From: Niastella soli
Lineage (GTDB): Bacteria; Bacteroidota; Bacteroidia; Chitinophagales; Chitinophagaceae
DNA: 64,000 bases
Reading direction: 5' to 3'
Assembly (NCBI RefSeq): GCF_017742245.1
Contig: NZ_JAGHKO010000003.1
Location: 62,001 to 126,000 of the forward strand
Shown here: positions 18,204-25,978 of the stretch, piece by piece
How the letters are laid out: every line of letters starts with the position of its first letter
Position numbering within the stretch: position 1 is the first letter of the stretch
Made by a program: the position numbers and the translations under genes
Notes under the pieces: generated by a model
What the model was told of the DNA's origin: nothing
What the model saw: only the letters and a program-made list of their open reading frames with translations
Database searches by the model: none

Positions 18204-19514
18204 TTATCGGGCTTTCGCTAATGCTTTTTTATAAGTTTCCAAACAGCGCTCGCGTGCTTTATCATGCTCAACAATGGGGGCGGGGTAACTGTCGTCTTCA
18301 TACTCAGGCACCCATTTTTTAATGTAAGTATTTTGGGGATCAAACTTTTTAGTTTGTGTATAGGGGTTGAATATTCTGAAGTACGGCGCCGCATCGCAAC
18401 CGCAACCAGCGGCCCATTGCCAGTTGCCATTGTTGCTGGCCAGTTCATAATCGAGCAGTTTTTCTGCGAAATAAGCTTCGCCCCAGCGCCAGTCGATCAA
18501 TAAATGTTTGGCCAGAAAGGATGCGGTGATCATCCGTACCCGGTTGTGCATAAAACCAGTGGTATTTAATTCGCGCATACCCGCATCAACAATAGGGTAA
18601 CCAGTGGTACCTTCGCACCAGCGGGTAAACTCCTCCTCATTATTGCGCCATTTTATAAAATCATATTCCGCCTTAAAGGCCTTACCCTGGCCCACATGCG
18701 GAAAATGCCAAAGGATCATTTGAAAGAAATCGCGCCAGATGAGTTCATTCAAAAAGGTTTCATTCAGTTTCATGGTTTTCTGCACCAGTTGCCTGATGGA
18801 GATGGTGCCAAAACGAAGGTGCACACCCAAATGACTGGTGCCTGTAATCCCCGGAATATCGCGTTGTTTATCGTAATGTTTTATAATAGCATTGTCAGGT
18901 GAATCAGCCGGAAATGCGGCATCCGTTTTTTCAAACCCGATCGCTTTTAATGAAGGGACCCGTTTGGCCGCCTGCTGATGAAAATTGCCAACATATTTTT
19001 TTACCGGATAGCTCTTTAAATAGAATTTGTTGAGTTTGGCTTTCCATTTCTTGCTGTAGGGAGTGAATATGGTGTATGGTTTTCCATCATCTTTCACCAC
19101 CTCCAGCTTATCAAAGATCACCTGGTCTTTATAGGTGTGAAATGTAATAGAGTGTTCCTGTAAAAATTGAGCGATGCTGTCATCGCGTTCCCGCGCATAG
19201 GGTTCATAATCGTGATTGGTGTATACCTGCTCAATGGTATAGTGTTTTACCAGTTGTTTAAAAGCCTGAAGGGGAGTGTCGTGGTATACGATCAGGGTAG
19301 AGCCCAGCTCTTTTAATTGGTCTTGCAGCCCCGTCAATGCATCATGAATAAATTCAACCCGGCTATCTCTCTTGTCTGGTAATTGTTCCAGGATGTAGGT
19401 GTCGAATATAAAAATGGGCAATACGGGGTTATTGCTTTTCAGGGCGTGATAAAGCCCGGCATTGTCTTCTAATCTTAAATCCCTCCGGAACCAAAATATG
19501 TTTATGCTTTTGAT
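18204..19514 (-). CDS. Cryptochrome/DNA photolyase family protein with non-AUG start
   Basis: A flavin-binding photolyase that repairs UV-induced pyrimidine dimers or acts as a light sensor. The FAD domain is clear: WRDFFQMILW, then GYPIVDAGMRELNTTG, then NNGNWQWAAGCGCDAAPYFR. The conserved N-terminal strand FWFRRDLRLEDN is encoded without interruption, but no ATG, GTG or TTG precedes it after the upstream stop at 19521-19523. The best-placed start is ATC at 19514-19512, which gives (M)KSINIFWFRRDLRL. Starting at the TTG at 19421 would remove this strand. Either an AUC codon is used or an ATG has mutated. The gene is convergent with the kinase gene. Confidence 0.85.
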   Translation of the reverse strand: MKSINIFWFRRDLRLEDNAGLYHALKSNNPVLPIFIFDTYILEQLPDKRDSRVEFIHDALTGLQDQLKELGSTLIVYHDTPLQAFKQLVKHYTIEQVYTNHDYEPYARERDDSIAQFLQEHSITFHTYKDQVIFDKLEVVKDDGKPYTIFTPYSKKWKAKLNKFYLKSYPVKKYVGNFHQQAAKRVPSLKAIGFEKTDAAFPADSPDNAIIKHYDKQRDIPGITGTSHLGVHLRFGTISIRQLVQKTMKLNETFLNELIWRDFFQMILWHFPHVGQGKAFKAEYDFIKWRNNEEEFTRWCEGTTGYPIVDAGMRELNTTGFMHNRVRMITASFLAKHLLIDWRWGEAYFAEKLLDYELASNNGNWQWAAGCGCDAAPYFRIFNPYTQTKKFDPQNTYIKKWVPEYEDDSYPAPIVEHDKARERCLETYKKALAKAR

Positions 19515-19538
19515 AGTTGCTTAGTTTATACTAGGTCA

Positions 19539-19624
19539 AGTTATTAGGTTATTATGTCCTTAGGTTATCGGGTTATGGGTTTTAACTTAACATACAAACT
19601 CAATAACTTAAAAACCTATGAACT
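19539..19624. repeat. Inverted octamer-array element overlapping the aminotransferase stop
   Basis: Five octamers of the type GGTTATTA occupy 19539-19578, a 6-bp spacer follows, and five inverted octamers of the type CAATAACT occupy 19585-19624. The right arm supplies the last codons (about FIGF) and the TAA stop of the aminotransferase gene. Confidence 0.8.
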
Positions 19625-20444
19625 GCCTGTAAAGGATCGTAACCAGATTATTACTGTAAATTTTGTTCCTGAACTGTTTTACCCAACGAATGCCATACAA
19701 TGCATTCGTTAAAAACACTTCATTCGCCGCTTCCAGTTCTTCCGGGGTACATATTTTTTCATGGATCGTATAACCTCCTTTCGAGAGCTCGTTCAATAAA
19801 TATTGCCGCATTACACCGGCCACGCCACCTTCAGACAGTGGCGGGGTATAAATGTTGTTTTGGTGCACCCGGAATACGTTGGCAATGGTACCATCGCAAA
19901 TGCGGTTATGAGTATTCAGTACCAGACAATCGTTCAGTTGGTGTTGCCGCGCATATTGGGCTGCTATAACATAGGGGAGGTAGTTGTTCGATTTTAGGTT
20001 GGACAACTGATCACAGCTCTTTTGAACACCAGGACAAACATCGATGGTTAAACCTGTTTCATTTAACAACAAGTAATCACTGGCCAGCGGTTCTGCCTGA
20101 ATTATGATGGAGGCATACTGATCTTCTGTAGTGAACAGGGTGCCATTTCCCCTAAAGACGCTAAGGCGTATCCGGGCTGCGCCGGTAATAGCATTGCGCT
20201 TACACAGCTCCAAAATAACCCGGATAATATATTGGGCCGTATAATCAGCTGGTAATTGCATACCCAGTATGGTTAGCCCCCGGTTCAATCGTTCCATATG
20301 CAAAGGGAAAAGGGGCATTTCGTTCTTCACTACTTTAATAGTTTCAAAAAGCCCGTCGCCAAAACGCAGTCCTCTATTGCCGGCAGCAATAATAGGCGTT
20401 TCAGCCGGTATTACTTTGCCATTATAAAACAACCAGTTGTTCAT
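19608..20444 (-). CDS. Class IV PLP-dependent aminotransferase / aminodeoxychorismate lyase-like
   Basis: The family includes branched-chain aminotransferase, D-amino-acid aminotransferase and 4-amino-4-deoxychorismate lyase (PabC). The PLP lysine is probably Lys151 in LSNLKSNNYL, and the FGDGLFETIKV and DGTIANVF segments are typical. The 278-residue protein is best started at ATG 20444 (MNNWLFYNGK), where family similarity begins. Folate-pathway lyase activity is plausible but not proved. The last codons lie in an octamer element. The upstream spacer 20445-20774 holds an 11-bp tandem repeat and a terminator. Confidence 0.88.
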   Translation of the reverse strand: MNNWLFYNGKVIPAETPIIAAGNRGLRFGDGLFETIKVVKNEMPLFPLHMERLNRGLTILGMQLPADYTAQYIIRVILELCKRNAITGAARIRLSVFRGNGTLFTTEDQYASIIIQAEPLASDYLLLNETGLTIDVCPGVQKSCDQLSNLKSNNYLPYVIAAQYARQHQLNDCLVLNTHNRICDGTIANVFRVHQNNIYTPPLSEGGVAGVMRQYLLNELSKGGYTIHEKICTPEELEAANEVFLTNALYGIRWVKQFRNKIYSNNLVTILYRQFIGF

Positions 20445-20593
20445 GGGGTGAAGTTCTGCAAAGAATACAAAACGACAAAAAGGCATTGAGGCAAAAGCGA
20501 AGAGGTAAATTGAGAGTAGGCAAACGCCGCCGATTATTTACACTAATAAACAAATACCTGACAAGGATATAACAGGGACTTAACAAGGACTTT

Positions 20594-20648
20594 GTCCCTG
20601 TGAGGTCCTTGTGAGGTCCTTGTGAGGTCCCTGTGAGGTCCTTGTGAG
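20594..20648. repeat. Five tandem 11-bp units (GTCCTTGTGAG)
   Basis: Five contiguous 11-bp copies of GTCCTTGTGAG are present, two of them with CC in place of CT; a degenerate unit lies just before. The period is close to one helical turn. It lies in the spacer between the response regulator terminator and the aminotransferase start. It is too short and has no spacers, so it is not a CRISPR. Confidence 0.9.
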
Positions 20649-20690
20649 GTCATAAAAATATCAGTAATGGACCCCTTGTCGGGGTTCGAA

Positions 20691-20719
20691 CAAAAAAAAT
20701 CCCCCGAAATATCGGGGGA
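20691..20719 (-). terminator. Terminator after the response regulator gene
   Basis: Read on the minus strand, an 8-bp stem TCCCCCGA/TCGGGGGA with a 4-base loop is followed by a run of eight T. It lies about 55 bases after the response regulator stop. Confidence 0.85.
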
Positions 20720-20774
20720 CTTCACAGACATTTTGACTGATGTGACTGTTCTAATTCATTCTTTAAAGGGAGGA

Positions 20775-21449
20775 TCACACGTTCTGGTCAATAATACCAT
20801 TTTTTACCGCATACATAACCAGTCCGGCCATTGACTTGGCGCCGGTCTTGGTTTTGAGTTTATCGCGGATAGCTTCTACGGTCCGGGGGCTGATTTCAAC
20901 AATATCAGCGATTTCCTTGGTCGTTTTCTCTTCGCACATAAGTTTCAAAACCCGGATTTCTTTTTCGGAAAGATTTACGTCCTGGGGGCCGGCAATATCG
21001 GTGCGTTTTGTACGCAAGCCAGTAAGCAGGGCCTTGTTGGTGAGCTCATTAAAAAAGAATTCCTGTTCGTAGCAGGTTCTAATGGCCTGGTAAATGGTTT
21101 CTGAATCAGAGTTCTTGGTGAGGTAAGAGTTAGCGCCGATTTCCATGAGTTTGCTGATCATTGAATGATCGTTGTGCATGGAAAGAATGATAACTTTTGC
21201 TTCTGGCCGAAGTTTACGAATCTCAGGCAGGGTTTGGATGCCATCCATAATAGGCATCTGAATGTCCAGCAAAATGATGTCTGGTTCAATGTGTCTGAGC
21301 AGGTTTAAGAGTTGCATGCCATTGTCGGCTTCGGCAATTAACTCTACATCCCTTTTAGCAGCGAGGGCTGTACGAACGCCGGCCCTGAAAAGGGCATGGT
21401 CGTCTGCAATGGCTACTTTAATAACGCCTTCGGTGTCAGGTTTTTTCAT
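20775..21449 (-). CDS. NarL/FixJ-type response regulator
   Basis: A 224-residue two-component regulator. The receiver domain has Asp16/Asp17, phosphoacceptor Asp62 (LLDIQMP) and the conserved lysine in LTKNSDSET. The C-terminal LuxR-type helix-turn-helix reads LSEKEIRVLKLMCEEKTTKEIA and would bind DNA when the receiver is phosphorylated. No histidine kinase is encoded nearby, so it is an orphan and its signal is unknown. It is flanked by a terminator on one side and a 927-bp gene-poor stretch on the other. Confidence 0.95.
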   Translation of the reverse strand: MKKPDTEGVIKVAIADDHALFRAGVRTALAAKRDVELIAEADNGMQLLNLLRHIEPDIILLDIQMPIMDGIQTLPEIRKLRPEAKVIILSMHNDHSMISKLMEIGANSYLTKNSDSETIYQAIRTCYEQEFFFNELTNKALLTGLRTKRTDIAGPQDVNLSEKEIRVLKLMCEEKTTKEIADIVEISPRTVEAIRDKLKTKTGAKSMAGLVMYAVKNGIIDQNV

Positions 21450-22376
21450 GCGGGTTGTATTGTTTTATATAAGATAAGGGATCCTAAAAAATGTCGGATT
21501 ACACGACATCCAAATTTGGCCCTAAAGTCTTAAATTTTCGTGACAAATACTATAGCATTTTTACGAAATTATATTATTTCGGAATATACTTAAAACAATT
21601 TAAAAGGTAAGATTACGATGCCCAGGTGGTTATCATACTCCGTGAGTATGTGAATATTACTAATTTAGGGGGTAAAAACCGAATAAATAAAATAGGGCAA
21701 TATTGCTCTTTTCCACATTCTTGTTATCTACTATTTTTGGTACCAAGTTGATTGACGAGGATTGGCAACCTCGTATCGTCCAGAGTCCTTAGTTTCAACC
21801 GTCCAAAAGTCATTTCCAATATCTAATGAATACCGGTGAAATCCAATGTCAATCAACTTCTTTTTCGCCTTTTACTTTTTAGTCAATATACTGTCCCTGT
21901 AAAAACACGTACATCCATTCCCGGCATCATCTGTAAACCTTTGAAAACAGCGTACCCACATCAATACCTGGAAAGGCCTGGCTGTTTTGGCTCGTATTAA
22001 TCCCTAGCTTATGGATTCTTTTTCAGAGCGCCATTGTTCAATAACCTTATGCTCCTCTGAAAGTATTTAAACGTTGTTGGTTAGAGCTGTGTGTAAATTT
22101 CTTATGCCTGCTTTTTTTACGTGCTTCGCGGTACGGCAATAAAAGGCAGGCATTTTTTGCCCCCTGAAGGGAATTTTCTCGTTTTGGGACGAATGTGGAA
22201 AAGGCTGTCCCCGCCAAAAAACCAAATCAAGGTAGTTTCCTTCACACCTATTGCCCAAATCTACACGTCTATTGGCAAAACTGCACGAATATCAAGTTAG
22301 TGTGATATGATACAATCTTCACGTATCTCTCCCGTTTAAGGGCTTCAAAATTTTGCTATTTAAAGTCCTATTATTT
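21450..22376. other. Gene-poor spacer with one stem-loop
   Basis: No credible coding sequence was found in these 927 bp. The notable feature is an inverted repeat ATGCCTGC (22104-22111) and GCAGGCAT (22146-22153) followed by TTTTTTG, with an inner CGTGCTTCGCGGTACG hairpin-like segment. It could be a terminator or the end of a small RNA. The remainder is AT-rich and has no repeat arrays, unlike most long spacers in this window. Confidence 0.5.
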
Positions 22377-22868
22377 ATGAAGAAGTTTTACCTGCTCTCT
22401 TTTGTTTGCCTCTAGTTTGTTGTGGCCTGTAAAAAAGGTGATTCAAATGACAACAACAATAATAATCTTTATTTCTCTGCTGACCTGGATGGAGTACACA
22501 CTGATTTTAAAGGAAGGCTGATAGCCGACACCAGTTACCCAAAAGAACTGCATATTTCTGGTTTCAAAGATTCAAATTCTGTTAGCCGTATCTGGTTCAA
22601 CGTGGAAGGATTGACAGCCGGAACTTATAAGCAAGCCAGTTATGATGTTACTTTTGGCTATTATGCTGTCCCTAAAGCTTATTTGAATGTAAGCAGTGAT
22701 GCTGTTGTTACTATTACTTCTAAAACCAGCACTACAGTAACGGGAACATTTTCCGGAACTGCAGAATACCAGGAGCGTCAGATGATAGGCCTCGAAACCA
22801 AATGGGTTACTACAAGTACCGTTAAAATTACCAATGGTAAGTTCAATGTGAAGATCGAAAAGGAATAA
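22377..22868 (+). pseudogene. Lipoprotein gene with an in-frame TAG in its signal peptide
   Basis: An ATG at 22377 opens a typical lipoprotein signal (MKKFYLLSFVCL), but codon 13 is TAG (22413-22415). The frame then continues with FVVAC, a lipobox, and about 145 residues of small soluble domain (VKITNGKFNVKIEKE at the end). A single change from TTG or another Leu codon would explain the stop. Internal initiation at GTG 22422 would give a product without an export signal. The gene may be recently inactivated, read through, or affected by a base error. The mature domain is not recognised. Confidence 0.7.
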
Positions 22869-22888
22869 TTTGTTGTATTTATCAGCGA

Positions 22889-22928
22889 TGCACGGTTTGT
22901 GAATGTTTGCAAACCGTGCATTGTTTTT
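22889..22928. terminator. Bidirectional terminator between the broken lipoprotein and helicase genes
   Basis: A perfect 11-bp stem TGCACGGTTTG (22889-22899) with CAAACCGTGCA (22910-22920) is followed by TTGTTTTT, and A/T-rich sequence lies on the other side. It lies between convergent genes. Confidence 0.8.
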
Positions 22929-25629
22929 ACTGGCCGCTTCCCAATTGCGCCTGCATTCTTTTTACCCTGTCTTCCAGTTTTTCCGATGTGAGATTTTCGC
23001 GCATGCTGTCTACTTTTATCGGAAAACAGAATGGGGTTAACTGCTGCGGAAATGTAATGATAATAGTAGATCGTTGTATCCTTTCCAACATGTTGCGCAG
23101 CCGTACTTCTTCCATCTGCTGATCGAAAACTTCCTGATAAGATTGTCTTAATAGTAAATTGCCCGGCTCGTATTCTGAAAATACATTGAATAATAACGAT
23201 GCAGATGATTGTAAATGTCTTGCTTTCTTTTTCTCGCCGGGATAACCCTGAAATATCAACCCGCCAATAACGGCAATATCGCGGAATTTTCGTTTTGCCA
23301 TCTCTGTTGCATTCACACTTCGCTGAATATCAGCCAGTAAATTGGTTGCGTTGAACAGCTCATAAACATTGGTGTCGTCAACTGGTATGGGTTGATCGCT
23401 TAATAGTTCAAACCCATAGTCATTCATAGCAAAAGAAAACGTAATGGGAGTTATTTTGCTGATGCGCCAGGCCAGAATGGCTGCCATGGCTTCATGTACC
23501 AACCGCCCTTCGAATGGATACACAAAAAGATGGTACCCATCTTTGGTTTCTATATGTTCTATCAATAATTCATTTGCACCGGGAACGTGGGAGAGGGTCT
23601 CCTGTAATTTGAACAGTGGTTCAAGGACCTGTAATTCTATATCCGGCAATCGTGAATCGGCAATCGGCAATGTATCTCCGATTTTCCTACCTCTTACTTC
23701 TGACTTCAGGAGTCTGTCTGCCTTTTCCCCGTTGCCTATTGCCCACTGCCCATTGCCTAATGTCTTTTCCTCTTTGCCTTCTGCCGTCTGCCGTTTGCCA
23801 GCCTGTCCCGACTTGTCGGGATTTTCCCCATTGCCTATTGCCAATTGCCCATTGCCTTTTACTTGTATATCTCTTGCCTCCTCAAACTTCTCCCGCAACT
23901 TCTTACCCAAATTGGCACTCAGGGGCATGCGGCCACCCTGCCAGCTGGGCACGATCGATTTTTTTGAATTTGATTTTCGCACCAGGGCCGTCATATCCTT
24001 AATGGTTACCAGCTCCAGGTTACGGCCTGCCAGTGTAAACACTTCACCGGGCGATAGCCGCGTAATGAACCATTCTTCTATGACACCAATAAATCCGCCG
24101 CTCACAAACTTCACTTTCATCATGGCCTCGCTTACGATAGTGCCTATATGCATGCGATGCCGCATGGCTATACGGCGGCTGGTAATGCGGAACACATCAT
24201 CTATGACCTCTACTTTTTTATATTCATCATATTGCTGTAATGCGTTGCCGCCAGAAGTAATAAATTCCAGAATGGCCATCCACTCATTGTCGGTCATATC
24301 GCGATAACAATAGGTTGACCTGATCTCTTTTAAAAGCGGTTCCGGTAAAAAGCCATCTGAAATGGCCAGGGTGCTCAGGTATTGGATCAACACATCGAAA
24401 CACAACAACATCGGTTCCTTGCTTTCGATAAATGTTTCTTCCACCGCATTCTTTAGTGCAGCAGCTTCTACCAACTCCAGCGAATGGGTGGGCAGAAAAT
24501 AGATCTTGCTCACATCGCCCGGACTGTGACCGCTGCGGCCGGCGCGTTGTAAAAAACGGGCAACGCCTTTGGGGGAACCAACCTGTATAACGGTTTCAAC
24601 AGGACGAAAATCAACACCCAGGTCAAGACTGGCAGTACATACCACGGCTTTCAGGCGGCCGGTATGTAATGCTTCTTCTACCCAAATACGTAACTCCTGT
24701 TCAATACTGCCATGGTGTAGGGCAATAGCGCCTGCCAGCTCGGGGGCCACAGTTAACAAGGCCTGGTACCACTGTTCACTCATACCACGGGTATTGATGA
24801 AGATCAGGGTAGTGCGGCTTTTGTTCAAAATGGGCAATACTTTATGTATGAGTTTCAGACCCAGGTGCCCGGCCCAGGGATATTTTTCAATTTCGTCGGG
24901 AATAATGGATTCAATAACCACGTCTTTGCGAATGTTCGCTTTAACGATAGCCGCCTTTGGCAAGTCTTCATCGGCCGAAGGGGTATTATAAACAGGAGAT
25001 AATAATACATCTTTGGCCTGTTCAAGATTACCAATAGTGGCGGAGATGCCCCATACACGGAGTGCATTTCGAAGGCCAACCAATCTTGAAACGGCCAGCT
25101 CAACCTGAACACCCCTTTTAGAGCCGATCAATTCATGCCATTCGTCAACGGCCATGATCTGCAGGGTTTCAAAAACAGCAGGATAGCCTTTTTGCGCCAG
25201 TAACAGGTGCAGGCTTTCCGGTGTAATGATCAGTACCTCGGGCATGCGACGTTTTTGTCGTTGCCGTTCGTTAATATCGGTATCTCCGTTGCGGATGCCT
25301 ACTTTCCATTGCATATTCAGCTCCCTGATCACTTCTTCCATGGCCCGGCCAATGTCTTTGGCCAGCGCCCGTAAGGGAGTGATCCACAACAGTTGTAACC
25401 CATTATTTGCTTGCGATTGCCAATTGTCGGGATGGTGATTGATAAAATCGATAAGTGCGCCCAAAAAAACAGAAAACGTTTTTCCACAGCCAGTGGGGGC
25501 GTTCACCAATCCGCTTTTACCATTAATAATATGTTGCCAGGTTTCTTCCTGAAAAGTAAACGGATGGTGGTCTTTATTTGCCAGCCAGTTATTGATGATC
25601 GTGTATCCGGTAGATGTTTGAAGCCTCAT
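22927..25629 (-). CDS. Ligase-associated DEXH-box DNA helicase (Lhr-like)
   Basis: This ATP-dependent helicase belongs to the Lhr-like group that accompanies the ATP-dependent ligase and exonuclease in bacterial DNA-damage operons. It has the P-loop NAPTGCGKT (residues 43-51), the DExH box VDEWHELIGSKRG, and late helicase motifs including RAGRSGHSPG. ATG at 25629 (MRLQTSTGYT) is preferred to the ATG at 25716. Residues about 591-663 are unlike the family: they are translations of several intergenic repeat families stacked in frame, separating the central region from the C-terminal domain (LEPLFKLQETLSHVPGANELLIE). The frame stays open across the insert, so the gene may be functional. Confidence 0.93.
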   Translation of the reverse strand: MRLQTSTGYTIINNWLANKDHHPFTFQEETWQHIINGKSGLVNAPTGCGKTFSVFLGALIDFINHHPDNWQSQANNGLQLLWITPLRALAKDIGRAMEEVIRELNMQWKVGIRNGDTDINERQRQKRRMPEVLIITPESLHLLLAQKGYPAVFETLQIMAVDEWHELIGSKRGVQVELAVSRLVGLRNALRVWGISATIGNLEQAKDVLLSPVYNTPSADEDLPKAAIVKANIRKDVVIESIIPDEIEKYPWAGHLGLKLIHKVLPILNKSRTTLIFINTRGMSEQWYQALLTVAPELAGAIALHHGSIEQELRIWVEEALHTGRLKAVVCTASLDLGVDFRPVETVIQVGSPKGVARFLQRAGRSGHSPGDVSKIYFLPTHSLELVEAAALKNAVEETFIESKEPMLLCFDVLIQYLSTLAISDGFLPEPLLKEIRSTYCYRDMTDNEWMAILEFITSGGNALQQYDEYKKVEVIDDVFRITSRRIAMRHRMHIGTIVSEAMMKVKFVSGGFIGVIEEWFITRLSPGEVFTLAGRNLELVTIKDMTALVRKSNSKKSIVPSWQGGRMPLSANLGKKLREKFEEARDIQVKGNGQLAIGNGENPDKSGQAGKRQTAEGKEEKTLGNGQWAIGNGEKADRLLKSEVRGRKIGDTLPIADSRLPDIELQVLEPLFKLQETLSHVPGANELLIEHIETKDGYHLFVYPFEGRLVHEAMAAILAWRISKITPITFSFAMNDYGFELLSDQPIPVDDTNVYELFNATNLLADIQRSVNATEMAKRKFRDIAVIGGLIFQGYPGEKKKARHLQSSASLLFNVFSEYEPGNLLLRQSYQEVFDQQMEEVRLRNMLERIQRSTIIITFPQQLTPFCFPIKVDSMRENLTSEKLEDRVKRMQAQLGSGQ
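23641..23858. repeat. Stack of four heptamer families and a palindrome inside the helicase gene
   Basis: From left to right: ATCGGCA-type units (23641-23669), TTACTTC-type units (23687-23707), four TTGCCCA-type units (23732-23759), four TCTGCCG-type units (23773-23800), the palindrome TCCCGACTTGTCGGGA (23806-23821) and four more TTGCCCA-type units (23831-23858). All these families are otherwise found in spacers of this window. On the minus strand the stack reads through in the helicase frame and encodes a Gly/Asn/Lys-rich linker with repeats such as IGNGE. Confidence 0.9.
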
Positions 25630-25978
25630 AACACATGGCAGGGGATGGTTCCCGAATGCCTTTTCCTTTGGGGGGTAATTTAATGAATTTTTGGGCTCGC
25701 CCGGATCTCCGGACAAACAGAAGGTTATTATTCAAGAGCTTTTAACTTATTCCCTCATTTGGAAAAGTTTTCCGGTATAGGGAAAGGAATAGTGTTTGGA
25801 CTTTGTTCTCTTCCATTGATAAAAGCAATTCTGTAAAAACTTAATACAGTGATAAGTGTGCCAGGTACAGATACTTAAATATGGTATATAAGCATAAACC
25901 ATTAAATGGGCCTGGTCTTTTATTATCTGGCCTGTATTTGGGAATTGCTTACGCGCACAACCCAACCCCTCGATCCGC
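25630..25978. other. Divergent spacer between helicase and T9SS cargo gene
   Basis: This 349-bp AT-rich stretch lies between divergent starts. No convincing TAnnTTTG element, heptamer array or open frame with coding character was found. It must contain promoters for both sides, but I cannot place them. Confidence 0.4.

Noticed and set aside
19421-19421. TTG at 19421 as the photolyase start
   Set aside because: It would remove the conserved FWFRRDLRLEDN strand, which is encoded intact upstream in the same frame.
20594-20648. CRISPR array
   Set aside because: The 11-bp units are contiguous with no spacers, and no cas genes are present.
20671-20690. tRNA-like GGTTCGAAC sequence near the terminator
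   Set aside because: There is no cloverleaf around it: acceptor, D and anticodon arms are absent.
20543-20731. Minus-strand 62-residue frame with a repeated SQGPHRD sequence
   Set aside because: It is only the translation of the 11-bp tandem repeat and the terminator.
23444-24307. Plus-strand 287-residue open frame inside the helicase gene
   Set aside because: It is antisense to clear helicase sequence, has no family character and owes much of its length to the repeat block.
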